Shown here one piece after another: positions 55,541 through 64,000 of a stretch of DNA of 64,000 nucleotides. The stretch is from Kitasatospora fiedleri. GTDB taxonomy: Bacteria; Actinomycetota; Actinomycetes; Streptomycetales; Streptomycetaceae. The stretch lies in the NCBI RefSeq assembly GCF_948472415.1, contig NZ_OX419519.1, forward strand, positions 7,407,001-7,471,000, written 5' to 3'. The notes under the pieces were generated by a model that saw only the letters and a list, made by a program, of their open reading frames with translations, made no database searches and was not told the DNA's origin. Numbering within the stretch: the first letter of the stretch is position 1; each line of letters starts with the position of its first letter. The position numbers and the translations under genes are program-made.

Positions 55541-56007
55541 ATGCCGCGTAACCGGCCCGCCGCCCTGCGCGCCACCGCACCCCGCGCCACCGCACCCAGC
55601 CGCCGCCCGGAGGCCCCGCCGCCGCACGTCCCGGGGCTGTCCGCGACCACGGACCGGGACGTCCACCGGGTCGAGTGGCAGCGCCCCGACCGCTGGGTGG
55701 AGCCGGGGGCCACCGGCGAGGCGCTGCGCCGCTACCGCGCGTTCCTGCGCACCCCGGCGGGCGGCGGCGCTACCCCCGGGCGGCGGAGTTCTCCTGCTGC
55801 CCCGGCTGCGCGCACGACGACGCCCGCCACTGCCGGGACGTCCTGGCGGCGCTGCTGCCGCACCTGCCTCCCCGCTCCCGGGCCGAACTCGTCCGGCTGC
55901 TGCGCCCGTTGGACGCGGAGTTCCGCCGCCGCACGCTGCCGGACCCGTTCGCCCCGCCGGACGCCCCCTGGTGGTGGCGCCGCCTGGGCGACCCCCCGTG
56001 GGGCTGA
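55541..56007 (+). CDS. Hypothetical protein, apparent -1 frameshift
   Basis: About 155 residues when corrected. The N-terminus is Pro/Ala/Arg-rich; the second part reads AEFSCCPGCAHDDARHCRDV and ends PWWWRRLGDPPWG, with four Cys and His as in a small zinc-binding domain. The break is in 55764-55769 (GCGGCGGCGC); one base joins RTPAGGG to RYPRAAEFSCC. The family is not recognised. Confidence 0.65.
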
Positions 56008-56311
56008 CGCCCCGGGCGGAACCCCTCGCCGGAGACCCCGGCCGGAAACCCCCGTGGCGGGCGTCCGGGCAGCACACCCGAACCCCGGAAAAGCGAATGA
56101 AATGACAGGCGGACAACCGAAAGAAAACGCCGGGCAGCGAATTTCCCGTTCCTCCCGCGTGGCACCCACCCATTCGCCGCGCAGCTCCTAGTCTCAACGG
56201 TCTACAGCGCTGCGGCACCTTCCCGCCGCGCCCCGCGTTCCGCGCGTTTCCGCGTTTCTGCGTTCGCGCGTTCCCGCGTTTTCCGTGCCGTCGATCCGAG
56301 GAGTTGCGGCC
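56008..56311. other. Upstream region of the pyrimidine operon, 304 bp
   Basis: AT-richer sequence at 56090-56150 and a run of short CGCGTTTC-like repeats at 56240-56283 precede the operon. A promoter is expected around 56150-56200. No gene seen. Confidence 0.4.
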
Positions 56312-57154
56312 ATGAGCCGTGTCGTCAGGGCCGCCCTGTTCCAGACCGCGTGGACGGGCGACAAGGAGAGCATGCTGGCCGCCGCCGAGCAGGCCGCGCG
56401 GGACGCCGCCGGGCAGGGGGCGGGGATCATCGGGTTCCAGGAGGTGTTCAACGCCCCGTACTTCTGCCAGGTGCAGGAACCGGAGCACTACGCCTGGGCC
56501 GAGCCCGTCCCGGACGGGCCGACGGTGCGGCGGATGCGGGAGCTGGCCCGGGAGTTGGGGATCGTGATCGTCGCCCCGGTGTACGAGATCGAGAAGCCGG
56601 GCTTCTTCTACAACACCGCCGCCGTGATCGACGCCGACGGCAGCTACCTCGGCAAGTACCGCAAGCACCACATCCCGCAGGTGCGCGGATTCTGGGAGAA
56701 GTACTACTTCAAGCCCGGGAACCTGGGCTGGCCGGTGTTCGACACGGCGGTCGGGAAGGTCGGCGTGTACATCTGCTACGACCGGCACTTCCCGGAGGGC
56801 TGGCGGGCGCTCGGCCTGGCCGGGGCGGAGATCGTGTACAACCCGTCGGCGACCAGCCGCGGCCTGTCCGCCTACCTGTGGCAGCTGGAGCAGCCCGCCG
56901 CGGCGGTCGCCAACGAGTACTTCGTCGCCGCGATCAACCGGGTCGGCGTCGAGGAGTACGGCGACGACGACTTCTACGGCACCAGCTACTTCGTCGACCC
57001 GCGCGGGCAGTTCGTCGGCGAGGTCGCCTCCGACAAGCGCGAGGAACTCGTCGTCCGGGACCTGGACCTCGACCTGATCGACGAGGTCCGCCGGCAGTGG
57101 GCGTTCTACCGGGACCGGCGCCCGGACGCCTACGGCCCGCTGACCGAGGGCTGA
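56312..57154 (+). CDS. Nitrilase-superfamily amidohydrolase, beta-ureidopropionase-like
   Basis: The 280-residue enzyme has the Glu-Lys-Cys triad: E44 (GFQEVFN), K118 (KYRKHHIP) and C155 (VYICYDRHFPEG). This matches N-carbamoyl-beta-alanine/D-amino acid amidohydrolases. It would hydrolyse the N-carbamoyl product of the next enzyme. ATG 56312 follows GAGGAG. First gene of a three-gene operon. Confidence 0.9.
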   Translation: MSRVVRAALFQTAWTGDKESMLAAAEQAARDAAGQGAGIIGFQEVFNAPYFCQVQEPEHYAWAEPVPDGPTVRRMRELARELGIVIVAPVYEIEKPGFFYNTAAVIDADGSYLGKYRKHHIPQVRGFWEKYYFKPGNLGWPVFDTAVGKVGVYICYDRHFPEGWRALGLAGAEIVYNPSATSRGLSAYLWQLEQPAAAVANEYFVAAINRVGVEEYGDDDFYGTSYFVDPRGQFVGEVASDKREELVVRDLDLDLIDEVRRQWAFYRDRRPDAYGPLTEG

Positions 57155-57159
57155 GCGCG

Positions 57160-58548
57160 ATGGCCCGGACCGTGATCGCCGGCGGACTGGTCGTCACCGC
57201 CGCCGAGGAGACGCACGCCGACGTGCTGGTCGAGGACGGCCGGGTGGTCGCGCTCGCCCTGCCCGGCAGCCAGCGCTGGCACGCGGAGCGGGTGTTCGAC
57301 GCGAGCGGGAAGTACGTGGTCCCGGGCGGCGTCGACGCGCACACCCACATGGAGATGCCGTTCGGCGGCACCCGCGCCTCGGACACCTTCGAGACCGGCA
57401 CCCGGGCCGCGGCCTGGGGCGGCACCACCACGATCGTCGACTTCGCCGTCCAGACCAAGGGCGCCCCGCTGCGCGCCGGACTGGACGACTGGCACGCCAA
57501 GGCCGACGGCCGGTGCGCGATCGACTACGCCTTCCACATGATCGTCTCGGACGTCAACGCGGCGACGCTGGACGAGATGCCCGGCCTGGTCGGCGAGGGC
57601 GTCACCTCGTTCAAGTTGTTCATGGCCTACCCCGGCGTCTTCTACTCCGACGACGGGCAGATCCTGCGCGCCATGCAGCGGGCCGCCGACACCGGCGCGC
57701 TCACCATGCTGCACGCCGAGAACGGCCCCGCCATCGACGTCCTGGTCGAACAGGCGCTGGCCCGCGGCGAGACCGACCCGCGCCACCACGGCGAGGTCCG
57801 CCGGGCGCTGCTGGAGGCCGAGGCCACCCACCGGGCGATCCAACTGGCCCGGGTGGCCGGCGCGCCGCTGTACGTGGTGCACGTCTCCGCCCGCGAGGCG
57901 CTCGCCGAACTGGCCGCCGCCCGCGACCTCGGCCTGCCCGTCTTCGGCGAGACCTGCCCGCAGTACCTGTTCCTGTCCACCGACAACCTGGCCGAGCCCG
58001 GTTTCGAGGGCGCCAAGTACGTCTGCTCCACCCCGCTGCGGCCCAGGGACCACCAGGCGGCGCTCTGGCGCGGCCTGCGCACCGACGACCTCCAGGTGGT
58101 CTCCACCGACCACTGCCCGTTCTGCTTCAAGGGGCAGAAGGACCTCGGCCGCGGCGACTTCTCGAAGATCCCCAACGGCCTGCCCGGCGTCGAGCACCGG
58201 ATGGACCTGCTCCACCAGGCCGTGGTCGACGGCCACCTGACCCGCCGCCGCTGGATCGAACTCGCCTGCGCCGCCCCCGCCCGGATGTTCGGCCTCCACC
58301 CCCGCAAGGGCACCATCGCCCCCGGCTCCGACGCCGACCTGGTGATCTACGACCCGCACGCCGTGCAGACCCTCTCCGCCGCCACCCACCACATGAACGT
58401 CGACTACTCGGCGTACGAGGGCCGCACCGTCACCGGACGGGTCGAGACCGTGCTCTCCCGCGGCGAGGTGGTGCTCGACCGCGGCCAGTACCTCGGCCGC
58501 CCGGGGCACGGCACCTTCCTGCCCCGCTCCACCTGCCAGTACCTCTGA
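57160..58548 (+). CDS. hydA: Dihydropyrimidinase (hydantoinase)
   Basis: The 462-residue amidohydrolase has the binuclear site: H61/H63 (DAHTHME), carbamylated K152 (TSFKLFMAYPG), His in HAEN and VVHVS, and Asp in STDHCPF. It opens dihydropyrimidine or hydantoin rings. It starts 6 bases after the preceding stop. Confidence 0.93.
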   Translation: MARTVIAGGLVVTAAEETHADVLVEDGRVVALALPGSQRWHAERVFDASGKYVVPGGVDAHTHMEMPFGGTRASDTFETGTRAAAWGGTTTIVDFAVQTKGAPLRAGLDDWHAKADGRCAIDYAFHMIVSDVNAATLDEMPGLVGEGVTSFKLFMAYPGVFYSDDGQILRAMQRAADTGALTMLHAENGPAIDVLVEQALARGETDPRHHGEVRRALLEAEATHRAIQLARVAGAPLYVVHVSAREALAELAAARDLGLPVFGETCPQYLFLSTDNLAEPGFEGAKYVCSTPLRPRDHQAALWRGLRTDDLQVVSTDHCPFCFKGQKDLGRGDFSKIPNGLPGVEHRMDLLHQAVVDGHLTRRRWIELACAAPARMFGLHPRKGTIAPGSDADLVIYDPHAVQTLSAATHHMNVDYSAYEGRTVTGRVETVLSRGEVVLDRGQYLGRPGHGTFLPRSTCQYL

Positions 58549-58580
58549 CCACCCCCCTCATCCGCGAGGAGCCCCCCGCC

Positions 58581-59579
58581 GTGGACTTCGGACTCGTCCT
58601 GCAGACCGACCCGCCGGCCGCCGAGGTCGTCGACCTGATGCGCCGCGCCGAACGGGCCGGGTTCAGCCACGGCTGGACCTTCGACTCCGCCGTGCTCTGG
58701 CAGGAGCCCTTCGTCATCCACAGCCGGATCCTGGAACACACCGAACGGCTGCACGTCGGCCCGATGGTCACCAACCCGGCCACCCGCAGCTGGGAGGTCA
58801 CCGCCTCCACCTTCGCCACCCTCAACGACATGTACGGCAACCGGACGGTGTGCGGCATCGGCCGCGGCGACTCCGCGATGCGGGTGGCCGGACGCCGCCC
58901 CAACACCCTGGCCCGGCTCGGCGCCGCCATCGACGCGATCCGCGACCTCGCCGAGGGGCGGGAGGCCGAGGTCGACGGCACCCCGATCCGGATTCCCTGG
59001 ATCAAGGACGGCCGGCTGCCGGTCTGGATGGCCGCGTACGGCCCCAGGGCGCTCGCCCTGGCCGGACAGAAGGCGGACGGGTTCATCCTCCAACTGGCCG
59101 ACCCCTACCTCACCGAGTGGATGGTCAAGGCCGTCCGCCGGGCCGCCGAGGAGGCCGGCCGCGACCCCGCCGCCGTCACCGTCTGCGTCGCCGCCCCCGC
59201 CTACGTCGGCGACGACCTCGCCCACGCCCGCGAGCAGTGCCGCTGGTTCGGCGGCATGGTCGGCAACCACGTCGCCGACCTGGTCGCCACGTACGGTGAG
59301 CACTCCGACCTCGTCCCCGAGGAGCTCACCGCCTACGTCAAGGACCGCCACGGCTACGACTACAGCCACCACGGCCGCGCCGGCAACCCCTCCACCGACT
59401 TCGTCCCCGACGCCATCGTCGACCGCTTCTGCCTCCTCGGCCCCGCCACCGCCCACATCGAGAAACTCCGCACCCTGCGCGACCTGGGCGTCGACCAGTT
59501 CGCCCTCTACGCGATGCACGACGCCCGCGAGGCCGTCATCGACGCCTACGGCACGGAGGTCATCCCGGCACTGGCCTGA
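58581..59579 (+). CDS. LLM-class F420-dependent oxidoreductase (TIGR03842-like)
   Basis: The 332-residue luciferase-like enzyme has the (beta/alpha)8 fold with SHGWTFDSAVLWQEPF, GRGDSAMRVAGRRPN and WMAAYGPRALALAGQKADG, typical of this F420-dependent subfamily, known to occur beside dihydropyrimidinase genes. It may perform the redox step of the pathway. GTG 58581 follows GAGGAG. Confidence 0.9.
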   Translation: MDFGLVLQTDPPAAEVVDLMRRAERAGFSHGWTFDSAVLWQEPFVIHSRILEHTERLHVGPMVTNPATRSWEVTASTFATLNDMYGNRTVCGIGRGDSAMRVAGRRPNTLARLGAAIDAIRDLAEGREAEVDGTPIRIPWIKDGRLPVWMAAYGPRALALAGQKADGFILQLADPYLTEWMVKAVRRAAEEAGRDPAAVTVCVAAPAYVGDDLAHAREQCRWFGGMVGNHVADLVATYGEHSDLVPEELTAYVKDRHGYDYSHHGRAGNPSTDFVPDAIVDRFCLLGPATAHIEKLRTLRDLGVDQFALYAMHDAREAVIDAYGTEVIPALA

Positions 59580-59609
59580 CCCGGTGGCAGAACCGGAGGA
59601 CGGCGCCCC

Positions 59610-60047
59610 CTACGCCGCGGGCGCGGGGAACTTCTTGAGGAAGTCCTCCAGTTCGGGCCGTGAGTGGAACGAGACGTTCAGCCGGGTCGGCTTCGCACCG
59701 CCGGGCAACCGCAGGTACAGGGCGTTCCAGGCGCGCCCCCGCCGGACCCGGGCGACCAGGCCGTCGGCCTGCTCACGGGGGATGACGTGCACCAGCTCCT
59801 CGGGCCGGTTCCGCACCCGGGGGCCGCGGTGGACGTAGACGGACCGCTCCGTGACGGTCAGGAAGTAGCTCTTCATCAGGAGCAGGCCGACCGGGCCCAG
59901 GAAGCCCATCAGGAACTGGCTCGGCCCGTCCACGGCCAGCAGCACCAGGCGCGGCGCCTCGGTCGGATCGGCGCGCAGCACGGCCCGCCTGGCCTCGGAC
60001 TGCAGGTCGAGCTTGAGATTGGTCGTTCCGAGCGGTTGTCCGGACAT
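59610..60047 (-). CDS. Hypothetical protein, PH-domain-like (145 aa)
   Basis: A small protein with one hydrophobic stretch (FLMGFLGPVGLLLMKSYF) and the sequence YFLTVTERSVYVHRG, similar to bacterial PH-like (bPH) proteins, and an Arg-rich middle. ATG 60047. Downstream of the giant LamG gene, but separated by a terminator. Confidence 0.7.
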   Translation of the reverse strand: MSGQPLGTTNLKLDLQSEARRAVLRADPTEAPRLVLLAVDGPSQFLMGFLGPVGLLLMKSYFLTVTERSVYVHRGPRVRNRPEELVHVIPREQADGLVARVRRGRAWNALYLRLPGGAKPTRLNVSFHSRPELEDFLKKFPAPAA

Positions 60048-60109
60048 GGGGAGTTCGCCTTTCGATGGGTCGGTCGGGTCGGTCGGGTTGGTGGCCGGTA
60101 CGGGGCGGG

Positions 60110-60141
60110 GCCGGGGGCCCGGTGTGGTCCGGGCCCCCGGC
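60110..60141 (-). terminator. Terminator of the LamG gene
   Basis: A perfect 13-bp inverted repeat (60110-60122 and 60129-60141) with a 6-base loop, 27 bases after the stop at 60168. Confidence 0.75.
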
Positions 60142-60167
60142 TGGTTCCCGTCGGATTCCCCGCCGGC

Positions 60168-63100
60168 TCAGGAGGCCGCGTAGAGCGCGGCGACCTGTTC
60201 GGTGCTGAGGGTGTAGGGGTAGGTGCGGGCGTCGGCGACGTTGCCGGCGGTCTTGTTGTCGAGGCTGCCGTCGGGGTAGCGGTTGGCTCCGATGGTGAGG
60301 TGGCCGGTGGACGCCCAGGTGGACGGGACCGCGGTGGAGCCCGTGTAGGTGCCGTCGACGTACAGCGTCATGATCTTGCTCGTCGCATCGTAGGTGCCGA
60401 CGAGGTGGGTCCACTTCCCGGGGACGGCGGGGGAGTTGGCCGCGGCGGTGTAGTAGGCGGTGGCGGCGCTGTCGGCGGAGGTGCCGACGAACGCCCAGGT
60501 CCCGGCCGACTTGCTGTACTGCAGGTAGAAGGGGCTGCGGGTCTGGTCGGTCTGGGACATGACGGTGGAGAAGTCGTCGGTGTTGTTGATCTTCGCCCAG
60601 GCGCTCACGGTGTAGCTTCCGGTGGTGCCGGGGCTGGCGACGTTCGGGCTGAGCGCCCCCGCGCCGGTGCGGCCGTCGGCGCTGGCGAGCCCCGCGGAAC
60701 CGACCAGCCTGGTGCCTGACGGGGCGTCGGTGCTCCAGGTGACGGTGCCGATCGGGTTGGCCGCACTGCCCGTGCTGCCGGCCGCGTCGGTGCCCTGGAC
60801 GGTCGGGTCGAGCAACCACTGGCGGTCCCGGGGGCTGAGCGAGGTGACCGGGGTCCTGTTGGTCCGGTCGGTCGTCACCCCCACCCAGGTGGTGATGCGG
60901 CCGGTGGAGCCGACGAAGCCCCAGAGGTCGGGGATGTCGTCGCCGTTGAGGTCGCCGACCGCCCCGACCTGCGGGAACGCGGCCACGGTGAGGCCGGACG
61001 CGAGGCGGCCGGCGGGGCTGGCGGTCAGGCCGGTGACGGTGGTGTAGGGGGTTCCGTCCGTGGTGGCGGAACCGAAGGCCAGGGCGTACTGGTAGACGTC
61101 GCCCGCGGTCACCGTGCCCGAGGTGGCGCGGGCGCGCACCCAGAGCGCCGGCTTGCCGTCGGCGAGGGCGTTGCCGGGGACCATCAGGTCGTAGTTGCCC
61201 CAGCTGCCGTCGCTGGTGAGCTTCGTGGGAGGACCGAACGGGGTGGGCTGTCCTGCGGTGTTGGTGTGCGTCCTGCCGAGACTCGGGTAGTACCAGAGGT
61301 TGTTCTTCTCGACGGCCAGGACGCCCGAGCCCTGGGTGATCTGGTCGGTCGGCTTGAGCGTTGCGCTGCTCGATCCGATCGGGGTGATCTGGCTGACGGT
61401 GGCCCAGGACCCGACGCTGCCGTAGTCCGCGCAGCTCGGGTTGACGCCCGGTGAGCAGTCGGGCCTGCCGAGGGACTTGGTCGAGAGGTCGAAAGTTCCG
61501 TTCCGGTCCGGGTTGTTCGGGTAGTAGAAGAGTTCGATTCCGCCCCCGGTGCCGTCCGTACCGGGGTCCCGGTGGACGAACAGGCTGTCGACGTTGTCGC
61601 CGGCGTCGATCGTGCCGCGGTGGCTGGTGCGCAGGTCCTTCCAGGAGCTGCCGGCCGGTGCCTGGCCGACGGTGGCCGCGGCCGGTGCCGCCGCGAAGTC
61701 GACCCCCTGGCCGTAGTCGAGGAGCCGGCCGTCGTCGCCGGCGGCGAGGATGTCGGGGTAGCCGTCGCCGGAGACGTCGCCGTAGGCCAGCGGGGTCGGG
61801 GACCACGGGACGGAGAAGGTGTACGGGGTGAGCGGGGTCTTGTTGCCGGCGTTGTCCTCGACCTGGACGTAGACGGTGTTGGTGCCCCAGTGGGTCGGGG
61901 TCACCGGCAGCTGGGTGACGGGCAGTTGTGCGGGCAGGGTGGCGAAGTACGCGTGCTGGACGTACGGGTCGCACATGCAGGGGTTGAAGCTCCAGTGCAC
62001 GGCGGCGACGCCGGAGTGTTGCAGGCCGGCCGGGAGGGCGTCGGCCGCGGTGAACGGGATCGTGCCGCTCTGGCCGACGTGCAGGGTGGTCGTCTGGCCG
62101 TTGCCGGCGGGCGGGAACTGGGTGGACAGGTCGGTGACGGCCGGGCCGTCCGCGGTGCCGGGGAGGGAGAGGGTCGGGGGCGTCAGGTCGACGCGGAAGT
62201 GGCAGGTCGGGGTCGGGCTGCCGCGCAGCAGGCCGTCGTCGCCCTTGGCCGCCCAGCCGTAGCTGTGGCCGTCCTCGAGGAAGCCGGTGGGCAGCGGGTA
62301 GCTCGCCTGGTTGCCGGAGGTGACGAAGCCGCTCCAGCCCTCGGCGGACTTGCCGGTGCGCAGGTCCCAGATGTTGGCCCATTCGGTCAGCTGGCCCTGG
62401 TTGGGGGAGCGGACGGTCGATGTGAGGCTGAGGTCCTTGGAGGTGATCCAGCCGAAGGAGGACTCCGGGACCTCCGCGCAGGACTCGAGGTCGGGCGCGT
62501 TGGGCACGCCGGTGCGCGGGGTGATCGGGCTGGTGCGCGGGTTCTGCGGCACGTCCGGGTACTTGTCGTACAGGACGCCGAGGCTGGCGCCGGTGGTCAG
62601 CCGTTTGAAGGCGTTGACGTCGCTCTCGTTCGCGGTGGCGATCTGGAAGCTGATGCTGCCGCCCGCGTTGCTCCCGACGACGCCCGTCACGTCGTAGTTG
62701 AACGGGATGTTGCCCCCGCAGCCGGACGAGCCGGTGCCGCCGATCTGCCGGGCCCCCAGGTAGTCCCGCCTGGTCGGCTGGGTGTTCCAGGTGGTGCCGT
62801 TGGCCAGGTTGTCGGTGCGGTACGCGGTCACGTCGTACGTGGTCGCGCAGGACCAGTTCGCCGAGTACCGCTGCTCCAGGTTCAGCTGGGCGTAGTCGAC
62901 CACCGCGCCGCCCAGCGCGGAGAGGTCGAAGCGGTAGTAGGTGTGGTAGGTCGACGCCGGGCTGCAGGAGCCGCCGGCCGGGTAGGAGCCGCACCGGCCG
63001 ATGCCGGGGTAGTCCGAGTTGCTGCTCCCGGTGTGGTTGTCGTTGTTGAGGGTGGGGTAGGCGGTCTGGACCCAGTTCCAGAGGTTGTTGCCGACCGAGG

Positions 63101-64000
63101 TGGGCGTCCACGCCGGGTCGATGTACCAGGGGCCGGTGCCGTTGGCGAGCAGGTCCTGGTCGGGCGTCAGGGTGATCCCGGAGGAGTCCGTGGTGACCGG
63201 CATCCGGGCGACGCGCGCTCCCTGCCCCGGTCCGTCGGCCGAACTCCCGTCGAGGGGCGGGTCCGTGGCCTCCGAGCCGCCCGCGGTCGCGGTGACGGTG
63301 CGCGCGCGGGCGGCGGAAGTGCCCGTCGTGGTGGCCTTGCTGCTGTCCCACATCATCGGCGCCGGCGCGTGCCAGAGCGTCCTGCCGTCGGACGCGGTGG
63401 CGGTGAGGTTGTCGCCGGTGTCGGAGGAGACCGTCACGCCCGTGGTCCGGGTGTCGAAGCGGAGCGACTTGAGCGCCGGATTGGCCGCGGCCGCCGCCGA
63501 CTTCAGGACGAGGACGGTGGTGAAGCCGCCGAACTTGGTGGCGGTCACCTTCAGCTCGGTGTCCTGGTCGACGGTGTAGGTCAGCGAGTCACCGCTGACC
63601 CGGGGTGCGGACAGCGGCAACGGCGAGGTGAGGGAGAGCTGTTCACCACCGGGAGCGGTCAGGGTGGCCAGCTGGTCGCCCCCGCCCTTCGACAGCCGCA
63701 GGCCGCTGGGGGAGACCCGGGGCGAGTAGCTGCCGTCCGAGTTCGCCACCAGGGTGGCGTCCAGGTCGGCCCAGTCGCCGTCCTTGCGCATCCGCTGCTG
63801 CTCCAGGTGCAGCGACTGGTACAGGTGCCCTTGCGGCGTCGCGGCGGTCTCGCTGAACTCGGTGGTCAGCCCGGGGACGGGCACCTGGGCGCCGGTGGAC
63901 TTCGCCGAGGCCAGCGCCCGCTCGGTCTCGGACGACGCCTGGGCGGCATCGAGGTGCGTCCGGTCGGCCGCCGCGACCTGGTCGGCGGTCAACCCCTCGG
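60168..64000 (-). CDS. Large secreted LamG/FG-GAP-repeat protein, 5' end outside window
   Basis: The frame is open from the right edge to a stop at 60168: at least 1277 residues. Domains in order: a helical Ala/Gln-rich segment (TADQVAAADRTHLDAAQASS), beta-rich repeats with DNRLRE-type (YYRFDLSALGGAVVDYAQLN), a fibronectin-like part, FG-GAP repeats (GDVSGDGYPDILAAGDDG and GDLNGDDIPDLWGFVG) and a C-terminal LamG jellyroll (VSAWAKINNTDDFSTVMSQT). Such proteins are known as abundant secreted repeat proteins of streptomycetes; binding to glycans or surfaces is the likely role. The signal peptide lies beyond the window. Confidence 0.9.
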   Translation of the reverse strand, partial: EGLTADQVAAADRTHLDAAQASSETERALASAKSTGAQVPVPGLTTEFSETAATPQGHLYQSLHLEQQRMRKDGDWADLDATLVANSDGSYSPRVSPSGLRLSKGGGDQLATLTAPGGEQLSLTSPLPLSAPRVSGDSLTYTVDQDTELKVTATKFGGFTTVLVLKSAAAAANPALKSLRFDTRTTGVTVSSDTGDNLTATASDGRTLWHAPAPMMWDSSKATTTGTSAARARTVTATAGGSEATDPPLDGSSADGPGQGARVARMPVTTDSSGITLTPDQDLLANGTGPWYIDPAWTPTSVGNNLWNWVQTAYPTLNNDNHTGSSNSDYPGIGRCGSYPAGGSCSPASTYHTYYRFDLSALGGAVVDYAQLNLEQRYSANWSCATTYDVTAYRTDNLANGTTWNTQPTRRDYLGARQIGGTGSSGCGGNIPFNYDVTGVVGSNAGGSISFQIATANESDVNAFKRLTTGASLGVLYDKYPDVPQNPRTSPITPRTGVPNAPDLESCAEVPESSFGWITSKDLSLTSTVRSPNQGQLTEWANIWDLRTGKSAEGWSGFVTSGNQASYPLPTGFLEDGHSYGWAAKGDDGLLRGSPTPTCHFRVDLTPPTLSLPGTADGPAVTDLSTQFPPAGNGQTTTLHVGQSGTIPFTAADALPAGLQHSGVAAVHWSFNPCMCDPYVQHAYFATLPAQLPVTQLPVTPTHWGTNTVYVQVEDNAGNKTPLTPYTFSVPWSPTPLAYGDVSGDGYPDILAAGDDGRLLDYGQGVDFAAAPAAATVGQAPAGSSWKDLRTSHRGTIDAGDNVDSLFVHRDPGTDGTGGGIELFYYPNNPDRNGTFDLSTKSLGRPDCSPGVNPSCADYGSVGSWATVSQITPIGSSSATLKPTDQITQGSGVLAVEKNNLWYYPSLGRTHTNTAGQPTPFGPPTKLTSDGSWGNYDLMVPGNALADGKPALWVRARATSGTVTAGDVYQYALAFGSATTDGTPYTTVTGLTASPAGRLASGLTVAAFPQVGAVGDLNGDDIPDLWGFVGSTGRITTWVGVTTDRTNRTPVTSLSPRDRQWLLDPTVQGTDAAGSTGSAANPIGTVTWSTDAPSGTRLVGSAGLASADGRTGAGALSPNVASPGTTGSYTVSAWAKINNTDDFSTVMSQTDQTRSPFYLQYSKSAGTWAFVGTSADSAATAYYTAAANSPAVPGKWTHLVGTYDATSKIMTLYVDGTYTGSTAVPSTWASTGHLTIGANRYPDGSLDNKTAGNVADARTYPYTLSTEQVAALYAAS

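Overview
The window is very GC-rich DNA (third codon positions almost all G or C) with streptomycete-type content: mycothiol enzymes (mycothione reductase, a maleylpyruvate-isomerase-fold protein), an F420-dependent oxidoreductase, many small regulators and large secreted multidomain proteins. It fits a chromosome of Streptomyces, Kitasatospora or a close relative. I see no tRNA, rRNA, IS element or CRISPR array.

Layout. (1) 0.4-10.9 kb, minus strand: a sulfur-scavenging operon. It opens with a 29-residue peptide holding six cysteines, then a TauD/AtsK-type dioxygenase, a ROK regulator, a Dpp/Opp-type ABC transporter and a cytoplasmic sulfatase; a cut-off GNAT gene follows. (2) 11-15 kb: a GH20 hexosaminidase with a lectin tail, a small secreted peptide and a dienelactone hydrolase. 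(3) 15.2-18.3 kb: a compact RiPP locus, with an XRE/TPR regulator divergent from a radical SAM/SPASM enzyme that overlaps a 44-residue precursor ending in a Cys-x-Cys core. (4) 18.3-30 kb: metabolic genes: a GNAT protein, NAD-dependent DNA ligase, zwf, mycothione reductase, dps, the biotin genes bioB-bioA-bioD and a coiled-coil protein. (5) 30-36 kb: an MFS exporter and an Rrf2 regulator that share an operator motif, a [2Fe-2S] thioredoxin-fold protein coupled to a decayed P-type ATPase, and small genes. (6) 36-40 kb: five hairpins, then a secreted beta-helix (GH87-like) glucanase with two near-identical discoidin domains. (7) 39-49 kb: regulator/enzyme pairs (ArsR-like/MFS, HxlR/hydrolase, TetR/alcohol dehydrogenase with two palindromic operators), a CPT-like kinase, an SDR, an XRE regulator and an APH-fold kinase. 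(8) 49-56 kb: a Ski2-like helicase, a FabH, a NADAR protein, a TetR and hypotheticals. (9) 56.3-59.6 kb: a pyrimidine/hydantoin catabolic operon with an F420 enzyme. (10) 59.6-64 kb: a small PH-like protein and the 3' part of a giant secreted LamG/FG-GAP protein.

The most important caveat is that thirteen otherwise normal genes are broken by one missing base in or beside a short G or C run, always in the same direction. I read these as uncorrected sequencing deletions and annotate the genes as single CDSs. One gene (52923) instead has an in-frame TAG with coding-looking sequence beyond it, and one (33397) looks like a true remnant.

Most worth following up: the cysteine-rich leader with its sulfur operon, the radical SAM/precursor pair, the Rrf2 operator system, and the convergent gene junction amplified as 207-bp tandem repeats.
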